NCBI GenBank assembly: GCA_016721865.1
Contig: JADKHF010000020.1
Location: 1 to 19,955 of the forward strand
Source: Nitrosomonas sp.
Lineage (GTDB): Bacteria > Pseudomonadota > Gammaproteobacteria > Burkholderiales > Nitrosomonadaceae
Direction of reading: 5' to 3'
Length of the DNA: 19,955 nucleotides
The notes under the pieces are model-generated. The model had not been told where the DNA came from. It searched no databases and was given only the letters and a program-made list of their open reading frames with translations. A program made the translations under genes and the position numbers. Position 1 is the stretch's first letter; each line of letters opens with the position of its first letter. Shown here piece by piece: positions 7,933 to 16,110 of the stretch.

Positions 7933-7940
7933 TTTAATAA
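7933..7940. repeat. IS1595 target site duplication, right copy
   Basis: TTTAATAA, identical to 6875-6882. Confidence 0.9.
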
Positions 7941-7944
7941 CATA

Positions 7945-7996
7945 ATTCATCCTCACCCCGAAAGGGATTTTTTTGTACTTTACCATGAGGATGAAT
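7945..7996. repeat. 11-bp perfect inverted repeat with 30-base loop
   Basis: ATTCATCCTCA (7945-7955) is repeated inverted as TGAGGATGAAT (7986-7996), with a T-rich loop that also holds CCCCGAAAGGG. It lies just before the IS91-type transposase remnant, so it may be an element end or a transcription terminator-like structure; the T7 run sits inside the loop, not after the stem. Confidence 0.6.
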
Positions 7997-8000
7997 CGTA

Positions 8001-8660
8001 ATGACATCAGAATTTCCAGCGCAATTTGCGTGCAATTATCAATGCCCGCATGGCCACCTGGTGATGCCATCCGCCGCGTTCGACAACAAACGGCGGCGGT
8101 GGCGCAACAAAGAAGGCGGTTACCTGTTCAACCACAAGGCACTGGCGAGAGTGTTCCGCGCCAAGATGCTGGCGGGCATCAAACAGGCTGGATTAAAACT
8201 GCCCAGGCAATATCCAGAAAAATGGGTGGTGGATTGCAAGCGGTGGGTTCTGGGCAGAAGGCATTGGTGTATCTGGGACGGTATTTGTATCGCGGGGCAT
8301 TGCCCGGGGAAGAACATCGTTGCAAACCGCGATGGCAACGTCACGTTCCGCTACCAGAACAGCGAAAACCCGCAAGATGAAACCCGCACTCTCAGCGGCG
8401 TGGCATTCCTGCGCCTGATCCTGCAACACATCCTGCCCAAAGGTTACCGCCGCGCCCGCAACTTCGGCTTTCTGCATCCCAACAGCAAACTGATCCCACT
8501 GGTGCACCTGATCAAACGTGTCGTGCTCCCCCCACCGCAACCACGCCCGGTGATACGCTGCAAATGTTGTGGCGGGGTGATGAAGATTGTCCGTACCCGT
8601 ATCAAAATATTCGCCCACCGATTACGGACTCTTGCGTCAGAAAGGGAGATGGCCACGTAA
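8001..8660 (+). pseudogene. IS91-type (Y-transposase) remnant, 5'-truncated and frameshifted
   Basis: The frame 8001-8660 gives PHGHLVMP (a possible HUH, H-x-H, motif), then YLFNHKALARVFRAKMLAGI, a hallmark of IS91 transposases. From about 8235 to 8310 the matching sequence is in another frame (the one running 7973-8380), where SGQKALVYLGRYLYRG holds the catalytic Tyr at 8270-8272. After a G-rich shift near 8285-8310 the first frame resumes with VTFRYQNSENPQDETRTLSG, ILQHILPKGYRRARNFGFL and a zinc site CKCCGGV. The N-terminal third of a normal IS91 transposase is missing. These rolling-circle transposases nick single-stranded DNA; this copy looks dead. The next 450 bases hold its possible terminal region. 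Confidence 0.85.
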
Positions 8661-8678
8661 CGCAACACACACCGTCAA

Positions 8679-8696
8679 CCTGCCAGACTCGGCAGG
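8679..8696. repeat. Hairpin, 6-bp stem
   Basis: CCTGCC AGACTC GGCAGG, 19 bases after the transposase stop. It is a possible element terminus or terminator and has no T-run. Confidence 0.4.
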
Positions 8697-8770
8697 CACG
8701 GGCGCACTCGCCCTGCAAAAGGGTGAAATCGGGTGAAAACGCATCAAGAATGGCAGGTTGAGCAGAATAG

Positions 8771-8787
8771 GTTGCTGCAATAGCAAC
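8771..8787. terminator. Small hairpin followed by T4
   Basis: GTTGCT GCAAT AGCAAC followed by TTTT. The stem is only 6 bp, so this is a weak terminator candidate on the plus strand. Confidence 0.25.
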
Positions 8788-9113
8788 TTTTAGCGGTGAA
8801 ATTTTGGGTATGACGCGGAATAGAACCCGATGGCGCCGCACCGATCAGAGAGATATTTCCATAACAAGCAAGTTCATGGCAACCCCACCGGGCTTGTCCA
8901 ACAAACGGTTCAGATTGTGGCTCGCTTCACGAACACAATCTAACCTTACTCGTTGTGAACTACGTTCTGGGACAATAAAAGGTGGAGAAAAACAGGTTAA
9001 CTCAGAAGAAGTTTATGCCTTGTAACCGCTCAAAATCTTATAGGACTTTGGTGTCGTTTGTTTAAATTTTCCCCACTTTATAAAGCTTTGGAGTCCATGA
9101 AAACCAGGGTACC

Positions 9114-9492
9114 TCAGCCTAACAAATTATCCTGATAGTGTAGGTGCTTTGGCAAGCGTGTATTGTCGAGGCGAACTACATGCTGACTGTAATAGGCATC
9201 TGGAAAGCGCAGTAGTACTTGATTATCGTAGCCAAATTCAATAGGGCTATCGTTGGGGAGAGCCGTATCAAAATAGGAATTCACTAACGGGCCGTCATCT
9301 GCAATATTCACGAAGCGGGCTTTCTTTTCCCGACTTGAACAAAAGGAATTGAGTTTAAAATCGGAAAATTGTTCCTGTTAACTGTAGGCGCAAGTAAAGC
9401 CTTGTTTCAAGGTCCTGGTCACGTATGACAATTTTCGATTTCCATTTCAACAGCGGGCTTTCGATCGGATATTTTATTAAATTGTGAAACAT
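9114..9492 (-). pseudogene. Small hypothetical protein, one frameshift
   Basis: ATG 9492 is preceded by GGGGAAAGAGAC, a reasonable ribosome binding site, 39 bases after the hydrolase stop at 9531. Raw sequence gives MFHNLIKYPIESPLLKW to a TAA near 9355. Removing one base of the four A (plus strand) at 9357-9360 joins it to FKLNSFCSSREKKARFVN, then IADDGPLVNSYFDTALPND, IEFGYDNQVLLRFPDAYYSQ and a stop at 9114, about 125 residues. The second half is beta-rich and looks like a folded domain. I do not recognise the family. Order and spacing suggest it is the third gene of the unit that contains the hydrolase. Confidence 0.5.
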
Positions 9493-9780
9493 GTCTCTTT
9501 CCCCAATTGTCGAATGAACTTCGACAGGGCTCAATTCGTGAACTCGATATTGTCGATTTCTATTTCACCTTTCATGTTTACTATGAACTAGAACGAAATT
9601 CTTTTAATCTGCGTGATGTCCACCTTATTCATATTGATCTCTTCTGATTGATACGCATGTAGCGGAACGCGAATCGTGGAAAGGGCGGTCAACGAGTACC
9701 GCGTCTTGGCTCTCTCCTGCGCGACGGAATAATACCGAAGGCACCTACGCGGATCGATCGGCTCTTATTATTCATATCCG

Positions 9781-10197
9781 TTAGTGTAAGGTAAAATCCT
9801 GTATCTGCCCAGGGGTGTTTTTGCTGCTACCCACTTTTTGCGCTACACGGAAACTGATCGCAGAGAACGACCCTGCGTTAACTGGTACACTCGGTGTATA
9901 CACGAGTTTGTCTCCAATATCGTCCCACTCTAGCAGCAGGCCCCAAGTTTCGTGGGGAGAATGGGTATCCAAAGAGGAGAGGCCGCTTTCTTGTGGCCAC
10001 GCAGGCAACGTTCCGTCATCATAGACCAATCCTCTGACCGTACTGAATTGCCAGTTGTGAGGAGATTGTTGAAAATCATCGATAACATAGGTTACCTTGT
10101 CACTATATTGTATATAAATCTTGTTAAGCACCGGCTGCTTGCGCCACAGATGCTGGTATCCACTCGCCCTGGAATACACCCGCATACTCCTGAGCAT
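9781..10197 (-). CDS. C-terminal beta domain piece of the hydrolase
   Basis: This 138-residue frame holds NKIYIQYSDKVTYVIDDFQQ, GLLLEWDDIGDKLVYTPSVP and FSAISFRVAQKVGSSKNTPG. Its first residues, before about 10140, are out of frame with the hydrolase. The stop at 9781 comes from a shift. The domain continues in another frame to 9531 (SLTALSTIRVPLHAYQSEEI, ITQIKRISF, GEIEIDNIEFTN). The fold resembles a jelly-roll or carbohydrate-binding module, which is an inference. Confidence 0.55.
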   Translation of the reverse strand: MLRSMRVYSRASGYQHLWRKQPVLNKIYIQYSDKVTYVIDDFQQSPHNWQFSTVRGLVYDDGTLPAWPQESGLSSLDTHSPHETWGLLLEWDDIGDKLVYTPSVPVNAGSFSAISFRVAQKVGSSKNTPGQIQDFTLH

Positions 10198-10454
10198 TAT
10201 ACAATTGCCAGCGGAAGTAAGCTGTCATGTATGCTTTAGCGGTGGTCATGTGCGAAGCTTGGTTCATGATTTTGGCACGATCACCCAAATCGATTTTAAT
10301 CGAACCAAGGTCATAATCGGGATTAAGCATGTTAAAGTGGTTGTGACTTGCGTCGTAGAGCCAGAGCATGCATTTCTGCTCATTATTGTACGATCATACA
10401 GAGAAAAACCCGTGTGCTCTGGGCCGGATACATCGCCATCCATCGCACCATGCA

Positions 10455-10703
10455 TCACGAGATAGGGTGTGGCCCAAGATCCACCGAGTGTTTCACGGTG
10501 ATAATAGTCGGTGGGTGCGAGCGAAATAATGGCTTTATACTGTGCCCGAGTGCCTGCTCATAGTTCATACGAGCCGCTGAAACTACAGCTTCACCCCCGC
10601 GGCTGTGCCCCATAATCCCGATCTTATTTCTGACATGACCAATAAATAGTGTTTTCAAAATGTCGATGTGTGAAAGGACGCTAGCACGACCTTCTGAAGC
10701 CAT
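10455..10703 (-). CDS. Hydrolase piece with the GHSRG nucleophile elbow
   Basis: The frame is open upstream through AKNGFIAASIHLNSGMASE, so the Met at 10703 is internal. It contains ASEGRASVLSHIDILKTLF, GIMGHSRGGEAVVSAARMN and the start of the next helix. Ser34 of this piece is the predicted catalytic nucleophile. After about 10530 the real protein moves to another frame (SLAPTDYYHRETLGGSW). Confidence 0.65.
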   Translation of the reverse strand: MASEGRASVLSHIDILKTLFIGHVRNKIGIMGHSRGGEAVVSAARMNYEQALGHSIKPLFRSHPPTIITVKHSVDLGPHPIS

Positions 10704-11087
10704 GCCGCTATTCAGGTGGATGCTTGCTGCAATGAAACCATTTTTTGCCCAGTGATCGAGAAGGTATGTATAATTTTTATAATTGTGACCTTTGACCGTG
10801 AACGCAAATTAGTAGTGGATAATCGACTTGCGCATTGCTAATCTCTACGGGATTGGTTACCCCTGGATTGTCGGCGGGAAATCGGACCTCCGCAATGAGG
10901 TTTATGGTTACCGGGGAACCGTTATCTCCACCGGGATCATTTACGTTGACCGTTCCTTGTGTAGCCTGATTGTATTCATAAGAGCCAGCATGCTGAATAT
11001 ACGGATTTGTAACTGTGCCGGGATCGTTGACCACGCGGAAACCAGCAACAAATCCACCCTGGAATAAAATCAATAGGATAATCAAAA

Positions 11088-11915
11088 CTATTGTCTGCCA
11101 AAAGCCATCGTATTAACAGGATTATTTCCGAAATCAGCAATGATCTCGTATTCCCCGATTTCGTTCGCATTACTCCAAAGCAAACGCTTGTTGGAACTTA
11201 GGGAATCCGTCTGAGTTAGGAATTTCTGCACAGCCATGTTGCCGCCCAGTTGCGGCAGATGATTGAGCATGCTGTAATTCGCCACGGGTCGCTTGACGAT
11301 GTACAACGCAACCATCTTTCCCTTTTGACTGGAATTTAGTATGGTGGGATCGAGTGCGCCGTAAATATTTTCACCGAGTTGGAACGTATTTGCATACTGA
11401 AAATATGGGGGCTGGGAAATTCTTCCGCTAATGCTCTGTGTATTCCTAAGACTTTTTAGCAAGGTAACCCATTTAATCCATTGCGAGAATTGCCGGCGTA
11501 CAATCAGGGAAGCGTGGAAACGTGTAACGTGATCGGAATCACGCAGCATGAGAAACTCATCATCTTCATAACCATAGCGTAATGGACGAATAATGTAATC
11601 GTACGCACCGGCCATGAGCTCATCGGCATCAACTATTCGGTGCGTAAACGAATTTTGTCCTTCCTTGATATCCACGTCAGAAAATGCAGGACGCCCATTT
11701 GCGAGTGTCACCGGTTGGAATTGGTCACCTAACAGCCAAGTGTATTGGTGCGGTACCATGAATATGCGCACTGTTCCATCAAACGGGAGATTGTAGGCAG
11801 ACACATATGCATCGTGCTGTCCTACTTCAAAACCGTTAAGCATATATCCTTTTGAATCCGTATTCATGATCAGTGGGCGCGCAAATTTTGCAGCAATCCG
11901 TACACTCTGTTCCAT
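11088..11915 (-). CDS. N-terminal piece of the hydrolase
   Basis: This is the longest uninterrupted frame (275 residues) of the hydrolase gene. It carries the beta-rich N-terminal region. Its final dozen residues break at about 11110. Another frame continues with DNSFDYPIDFIPG, and the frame 10777-11085 then resumes as GGFVAGFRVVNDPGTVTNPY and leads to the VHG strand. The internal Met at 11915 is unlikely to be the true start, because an upstream ATG at 11928 has the better context. Confidence 0.6.
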   Translation of the reverse strand: MEQSVRIAAKFARPLIMNTDSKGYMLNGFEVGQHDAYVSAYNLPFDGTVRIFMVPHQYTWLLGDQFQPVTLANGRPAFSDVDIKEGQNSFTHRIVDADELMAGAYDYIIRPLRYGYEDDEFLMLRDSDHVTRFHASLIVRRQFSQWIKWVTLLKSLRNTQSISGRISQPPYFQYANTFQLGENIYGALDPTILNSSQKGKMVALYIVKRPVANYSMLNHLPQLGGNMAVQKFLTQTDSLSSNKRLLWSNANEIGEYEIIADFGNNPVNTMAFGRQ

Positions 11916-11924
11916 TACTTTTTT

Positions 11925-12538
11925 TCATGTTTTTACCTGGAGATTCAGTTTTCTGCCCATCCATTTCTTCTGTGCCTGCGCCACAGTAAACTTTTCGCCA
12001 GTGGTGAGATCACATAATCTAGTTGCGGCCAAAATATGGCCGGTTCTATTTCACCTTGCAAGTTGCTAAGCAAACTGTTGGTGAGAATAGGAATACCTTT
12101 TCGTCTACGAGTACAATGTCGTATAATGTATTCGCTTCGAGCCCGTGGATGCTGACAATCATGGATTCGCCAGGATCGAAGCTGGTACGGAGGTCTCCGA
12201 GGTCACCGATGAATTTAATTTCTTCAGGAGGTGCATGGAGACCAGTGCTACGCAAGGATAAACACGTCAAACGTATCGATACGACCCATATTCCAAAAAA
12301 TACCTTTTTCAGTAGAATGGATCAGGCGCCCCTCATTGCGATTGTATAGCTTCAAGTAAATATCAGACTTCAAGTATAGAAACTCGCAGAAGTCACTTGT
12401 TATCTCGAATCGTCCGTCTGCGCCCGTTATGGCGGAACCTAGCAGCGTGTCTTTGACGTATGCCTTAACAAATAGACCTGGCAGTCCAACTCTTGTTTCA
12501 GCAACCTTTATGGAGCCAGTGATTCTAAAGTAAATCAT
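11925..12538 (-). pseudogene. Transthyretin-like domain protein, frameshifted
   Basis: ATG 12538 has GAGG 6 bases upstream. The first piece (12538-12248) reads FRITGSIKVAETRVGLPG, VKAYVKDTLLGSAITGADGR, FEITSDF and LKSDIYLKLYNRNEGRL. The G-x-D-G-R-F turn and the SDIYLKL strand match transthyretin-like / CarboxypepD_reg domains. A shift near 12255 leads into the frame 12270-12046 (APPEEIKFIGDLGDLRTSF, FDPGESMIVSIHGLEANTLY). Further shifts near 12055 and 12010 then give GEIEPAIFWPQLDL, CDLTTGEKFTVAQAQKKWMG and LNLQVKT with TGA at 11927-11925. The ATGA overlap with the hydrolase start indicates translational coupling. Its domain type parallels the gene at 910-1850, which likewise precedes an effector-like gene. 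Confidence 0.6.
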
Positions 12539-12655
12539 AATTACCTCGTCGATGTGATTGCCGCCACTACAAAAGTGAAGGAAATTAACTGGATTGTCAA
12601 TGACGAAGAAAAATAATTATAGTGGACTATATAGAGAATAAATATCGAATGACTG
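12539..12655 (-). promoter_or_regulatory. Intergenic region with possible promoter for the hydrolase unit
   Basis: On the minus strand TATAAT occurs at 12621-12616 and TTGACA at 12600-12595, but neither has a clearly well-spaced partner (17 bases after TTGACA stands only CACTTT). The ribosome binding site for the gene at 12538 lies at 12544-12549. The region is AT-rich and contains no gene. Confidence 0.3.
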
Positions 12656-13769
12656 TTAGCGTGTACGACTTCTGCGTTTGCCCAATCCGCCATCTTCGTT
12701 AACAAAGGTTCTGGGTTTCCTAAAAATGGCGCTTATTTCACCGGGCATGGACGCAAATAACCCTTCTTCCCGCAATGAACGATAATCAGAGCCCTCTACG
12801 ATTAGCACATCTTTTAGTATGCCAACTTCACAGGCTTTAGATAATACTGGGTGTCTATAATCATTAGCATTCGTGATGGCAAATACGGTATTGACGCCGG
12901 AATTACGTGCAAAATTTTGTAGTCGCGCCAGTAGCAGATTTTGAGGACGATCCAATACCGATAAGGGTAATTCACTTAACGATAATACAAAACCATTTGC
13001 ACTGATGCCTATCAAGTTAAAAAACTGATCCCGCTTTTTTAAAGCATGACCTATCTTTGCAAGATCCTCCGGTGAGGCTATTTTCTCCAACAGCAATTCA
13101 TGACTTTTATAATGATTATTCTGATAACCTCCTGCTTGATTACCCATCCAATCCACAAAATCGACATGACCGTCTTTATCAATGACACTATATTGACTGG
13201 TATTGATAACGACATGGCCTTTGAAACTCGGGACAAATGATGCGATTATTTCTGTGAGCCTGATATCCTGACTCGATGGCGTAGCATTACCCGATGGATG
13301 GTTGTGCAATAACCAGTAACCATCTGCTTTAACTGACGTTTTAGTCTTTTCTACAAAACACCCAGATCATGTTTGGCATGTCAATCTTTTCCAGATAGAC
13401 TGCGCCCGGTAATCTGGAACTCAGCAAATATGATGAACGATGCGATTCATACGGGTATAGAAAAATTCTCAGCGTCTCATAGCGCGGATCGCGTAATATT
13501 TGCGCCATTATTGCCAGATCATGACCTGACTTAATGGGCTGATTTAGGAAGGTGATTCCTCCTTTTTCTTTGAAGTCTTTTGGGAAATCACAACCCAATA
13601 AGGTGCCACCTGCCCATCGAGCATGAGCTTCGAGCAGTTCTGTATAAGCACCTCTTCCTGCTTCCTTTTGCTTTTCGGTGGTACCGGGACGAGTTTCAAT
13701 GTTTTCATAAAGATCACCTTCATCAGAATTGGATGGGGTTCCTGGAATCTTCAGCCTATTATCGCGCAT
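12656..13769 (-). pseudogene. RadC-like JAB-domain protein, one frameshift
   Basis: ATG 13769 is preceded by AAGGAGAC, a strong ribosome binding site. The first frame (13769-13341) reads FLNQPIKSGHDLAIMAQILR, DPRYETLRIFLYP, SSRLPGAVYLEKIDMPNMIW. One base less in the A4 (plus strand) at 13355-13358 joins it to VEKTKTSVKADGYWLLHNHP and the frame ending at 12656. The JAMM/MPN metal site is seen as HNHPSGNATPSSQD (H-x-H, S, D). The reconstructed product is about 370 residues. The C-terminal 130 residues (LLARLQNFARNSGVNTVFAI, VGILKDVLIVEGSDYRSLRE) are an additional domain. RadC-type proteins are frequent on plasmids and integrative elements; their biochemical role is unsettled. It is the last gene of the transfer operon, 20 bases after the primase. 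Confidence 0.75.
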
Positions 13770-13873
13770 CTTGTAGTCTCCTTAAAAGATTACCAGGCCA
13801 ATACCCGTTTTTGCTTGATTTCCTGCTGCTTAGGTTCAATAAGGACACGCCAACTTCCAATAAACTGTCCTGT

Positions 13874-14422
13874 TTAGCCTGCTGAGATATTTTTCAATAA
13901 CCAGTCAACCTGACGCTTGACTGCTTCAATACCCAACGCGCTTTTATTGGCAAGATCATTAAAATCATTTAATTTCTTTGAGTCCCGCTCACTTGGCGCA
14001 AAAACCGGAAATACCGCAGACCCATTTACCAATGCCGCAGCTTCCAGCGCTTTTTCCTTGCCAGGATTTTTGCTAAGGGTGGATTCTAGGTGATGATCAT
14101 CGTCGCCTGCGATGACGATTGGCTTGTGCGGGTATTTATGATGTAAATCCTGCGCGACTTTGGGCAGATTGCCCGAATCGAATGCGGCTATGACAGGATA
14201 ACCCAACGCCTGAGATAGCGTGTCTGCCGTGGCATAGCCTTCAGCAATCACAATGGACGGTACTGTGTTAATAGTTGCATCCAATCCCTGGCTGTACCCG
14301 CCACACTTGAAAGTTATTCTCCTTTCTGCTGACCCGCTGCAAAAGCTTTGTCCCATTGGGTTGTATCGTTTGTACACTCCAGATCTGTCCATCAACATCT
14401 TGTGCGGCCAGCAACAAATCAC
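13874..14422 (-). CDS. Toprim piece of the primase
   Basis: The first part, up to about 14300, is out of frame: the real sequence there lies in the frame 14268-14717 (ADALNFAGYRTCSDSEHPYL, AGDLLLAAQDVDGQIWSVQ). From about 14280 the toprim domain is in this frame. The catalytic Glu is in VIAEGYATADTLSQAL, the D-x-D region in IVIAGDDDHHLE, with NPGKEKALEAA after it. The C-terminus (RDSKKLNDFNDLANKSAL) is typical of plasmid toprim proteins. Confidence 0.75.
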   Translation of the reverse strand: MICCWPHKMLMDRSGVYKRYNPMGQSFCSGSAERRITFKCGGYSQGLDATINTVPSIVIAEGYATADTLSQALGYPVIAAFDSGNLPKVAQDLHHKYPHKPIVIAGDDDHHLESTLSKNPGKEKALEAAALVNGSAVFPVFAPSERDSKKLNDFNDLANKSALGIEAVKRQVDWLLKNISAG

Positions 14423-14694
14423 CGGCTGTCAGTACAATACTGTTTGGATTTTCTTCTCGTAGTGCTTTGACTTCCTGCCAGTTTTGACCAATTTTGATGA
14501 TTGAATCGATCGGCAAATCATCAGCATTCTGCGGCACAATTCTCAAATCGCCTGGCCGGGCATGCTTTTCTTTCAGATAAGGATGTTCTGAATCGGAGCA
14601 GGTGCGATAGCCAGCAAAGTTGAGTGCATCAGCAACCTTGATGTGCAGTGCCTGTTGTTCGGCCTTTCTGTTTTCTGCTTGATAGCAGCCTGCA

Positions 14695-15435
14695 TTACCA
14701 GTTCTGCTTTTGCTCATCCGTTAACGAATACCCCTTGGCCTTCCAACGCGTCTCAATACCGGTTCGGTTATTCTTGAAATATCCGGCTGGATGACCATCC
14801 AAATGCGCCACATAAAAACCAGATTTCTCACCGGATTTGTCACCTTCCACTTTAATTCTGCGTTTGCTGCCATCCATCACCGGATGATTGCCATCAACCC
14901 GGCAACCTTGAGCGCGCAGCAAGTCAGCAAATTCACTCACAGGATCGATAGCCGGTTCCTGCTGACTGGAAACATTCTCCGGTAGCCAGCGTTGTAATGT
15001 TTGGATATCTGCTTCTGGCCCTACATACCAGGCACGGGCGTTTTTGTCCCAACGAGCGCCAGCGGCCTTTGCCAAATCTTTTTCCGTATAAGAAACAATC
15101 AAATATTGACGAGCATTGTTATCATCTTGCTCGGTCTTGGCTCCTGATATCGATACTTCAGTGCTAATTGGATCATTTCGAATGCGGTTTTCATGGATAT
15201 TGGCAAGCTTGACGGCCTTCTCATGTTCATTCTTTTCGGCAGCGACATCTATGAGTGCAAGCAAATTGGTTAAATCTTGCGCTTCCTGTTTGGACTCTTG
15301 GTCTTTTACCCATTGGAAAGTTTGATCATCACGCTGCATAGTCACGCCCCAGAATTGTGGCTCACGATTAAGTAGATCAGCGGATACTATAGACTCAATA
15401 CCATTTTCATCGGTTTGAATCACGTTACCCTGCAC
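14695..15435 (-). CDS. DUF5710-containing middle piece of the primase
   Basis: The frame is open from about 15480 (FSISADWNGRTQVQGNVIQT), so the Met at 15435 is internal. The DUF5710 domain is at residues ~110-155 (YLIVSYTEKDLAKAAGARWD, NARAWYVGPEADIQTLQRWL). The end, HLDGHPAGYFKNNRTGIETR, WKAKGYSLTDEQKQ, is a second recognisable TraC-type segment just before the toprim part. A shift near 14705 connects to the frame 14268-14717. Confidence 0.7.
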   Translation of the reverse strand: MQGNVIQTDENGIESIVSADLLNREPQFWGVTMQRDDQTFQWVKDQESKQEAQDLTNLLALIDVAAEKNEHEKAVKLANIHENRIRNDPISTEVSISGAKTEQDDNNARQYLIVSYTEKDLAKAAGARWDKNARAWYVGPEADIQTLQRWLPENVSSQQEPAIDPVSEFADLLRAQGCRVDGNHPVMDGSKRRIKVEGDKSGEKSGFYVAHLDGHPAGYFKNNRTGIETRWKAKGYSLTDEQKQNW

Positions 15436-15822
15436 TTGGGTGCGTCCGTTCCAATCAGCGGAAATGCTAAAGCCTAGTTTGTCTGAGATACTTCTTCAAA
15501 TTCCAGATTATCAATACCACCATTTCTCAAAAATTGGATTGCCTCCGGCACCAAAACGATGGCATCCTGATCCTTTACGGCTTCAGCTTATTGAGATCAT
15601 TAAACCGCTGGATATTGCTGGTAACGATAGTTGCCAGATCAGGGGAGAGATTCTGTAAATAAGCTGCGGTGTTTTGCTTGATTTGATCCATCTTGACTGT
15701 CTCCTCTGCATCAACTTCCTGTTGTTGTGACAATGCCAGCACATAATCCTGGATTTTTTCTGCATCAGCAGCGGCACGAAATATTTCTGACGGATCTTCC
15801 TGTAGCGCTTTGATCCATGAAT

Positions 15823-16110
15823 TCACAAAAGCGACATACTGTCCCGGATCATGACCGATGCCCAGTTCACCCCTTGAGTAGCATGCTGGCAATCTCCGGC
15901 ACGTAGTTCTTCACGGCCGTAGCCTTCACTACCAAATAGATGCGCGAGATCACGATTTAAGCGCAATTCATGACCGGTCCAGTGGCCCAGTTCATGCAGT
16001 GCGGTTGCGTAATAGCGATCCGGGGCCGGAAACTGGTGCTTATGGGGTAAGTGGATACTGTCTGTGGATGGCCGGTAAAATGCGCGATCAACCTCGCCAT
16101 GACGGATCAC
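15823..16110 (-). CDS. Zincin-like metallopeptidase piece of the primase
   Basis: The piece contains FPAPDRYYATALHELGHWTG and HELRLNRDLAHLFGSEGYGR. HELGH is the zinc-binding site of the ArdC metallopeptidase domain. After about 15890 the reading moves to another frame (ELGIGHDPGQYVAFVNSWIK to about 15575). The apparent end after 15880 is a frameshift tail. Confidence 0.75.
   Translation of the reverse strand: MIRHGEVDRAFYRPSTDSIHLPHKHQFPAPDRYYATALHELGHWTGHELRLNRDLAHLFGSEGYGREELRAGDCQHATQGVNWASVMIRDSMSLL

Larger units (their letters stand above)
8661..9113. other. Gene-poor stretch after the IS91 remnant
   Basis: No ORF here looks like a real gene. It holds two hairpins (8679-8696 and 8771-8787) that could belong to the IS91 terminus. 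A plus-strand stretch near 8877-8950 reads HGNPTGLVQQTVQIVARFTN before a stop and may be a scrap of a longer coding sequence. That scrap is unidentified. Confidence 0.4.
9531..11928 (-). pseudogene. Large multidomain alpha/beta hydrolase, multiply frameshifted
   Basis: ATG 11928 overlaps the upstream stop as ATGA, and the raw frame is restored after A7 just downstream (about 11915-11925). Reconstructed length is about 800 residues. The first 330 residues are an unfamiliar beta-rich region (GYMLNGFEVGQHDAYVSAYN, PLRYGYEDDEFLML, FQLGENIYGALDP). Then comes a hydrolase: YPLLICVHG (oxyanion strand), NYTYLLDHWAKNGFIAASIH, nucleophile elbow GIMGHSRGGEAV (Ser codon 10604-10602), HGAMDGDV (candidate Asp, about 10440), and LYDASHNHFN (candidate His, about 10340). 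The last 230 residues form a beta-sandwich-like domain (VTYVIDDFQQSPHNWQFS, ISFRVAQKVGSSKNTPGQ, GEIEIDNIEFTN) ending at TGA 9533-9531. It is probably an esterase- or lipase-like enzyme; the substrate is unknown. Confidence 0.65.

Noticed and set aside
7945..7996. Intrinsic terminator
   Set aside because: The T-run lies in the loop and no U-tract follows the stem.
8193..8618. Minus-strand 141-residue ORF
   Set aside because: It is antisense to the IS91-type transposase remnant.
8804..9025. Plus-strand 73-residue ORF
   Set aside because: No ribosome binding site, no motif, basic composition. It could be a gene scrap, but there is no support for a real gene.
12023..12349. Plus-strand 108-residue ORF
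   Set aside because: It is antisense to the transthyretin-like gene with its continuous conserved motifs.
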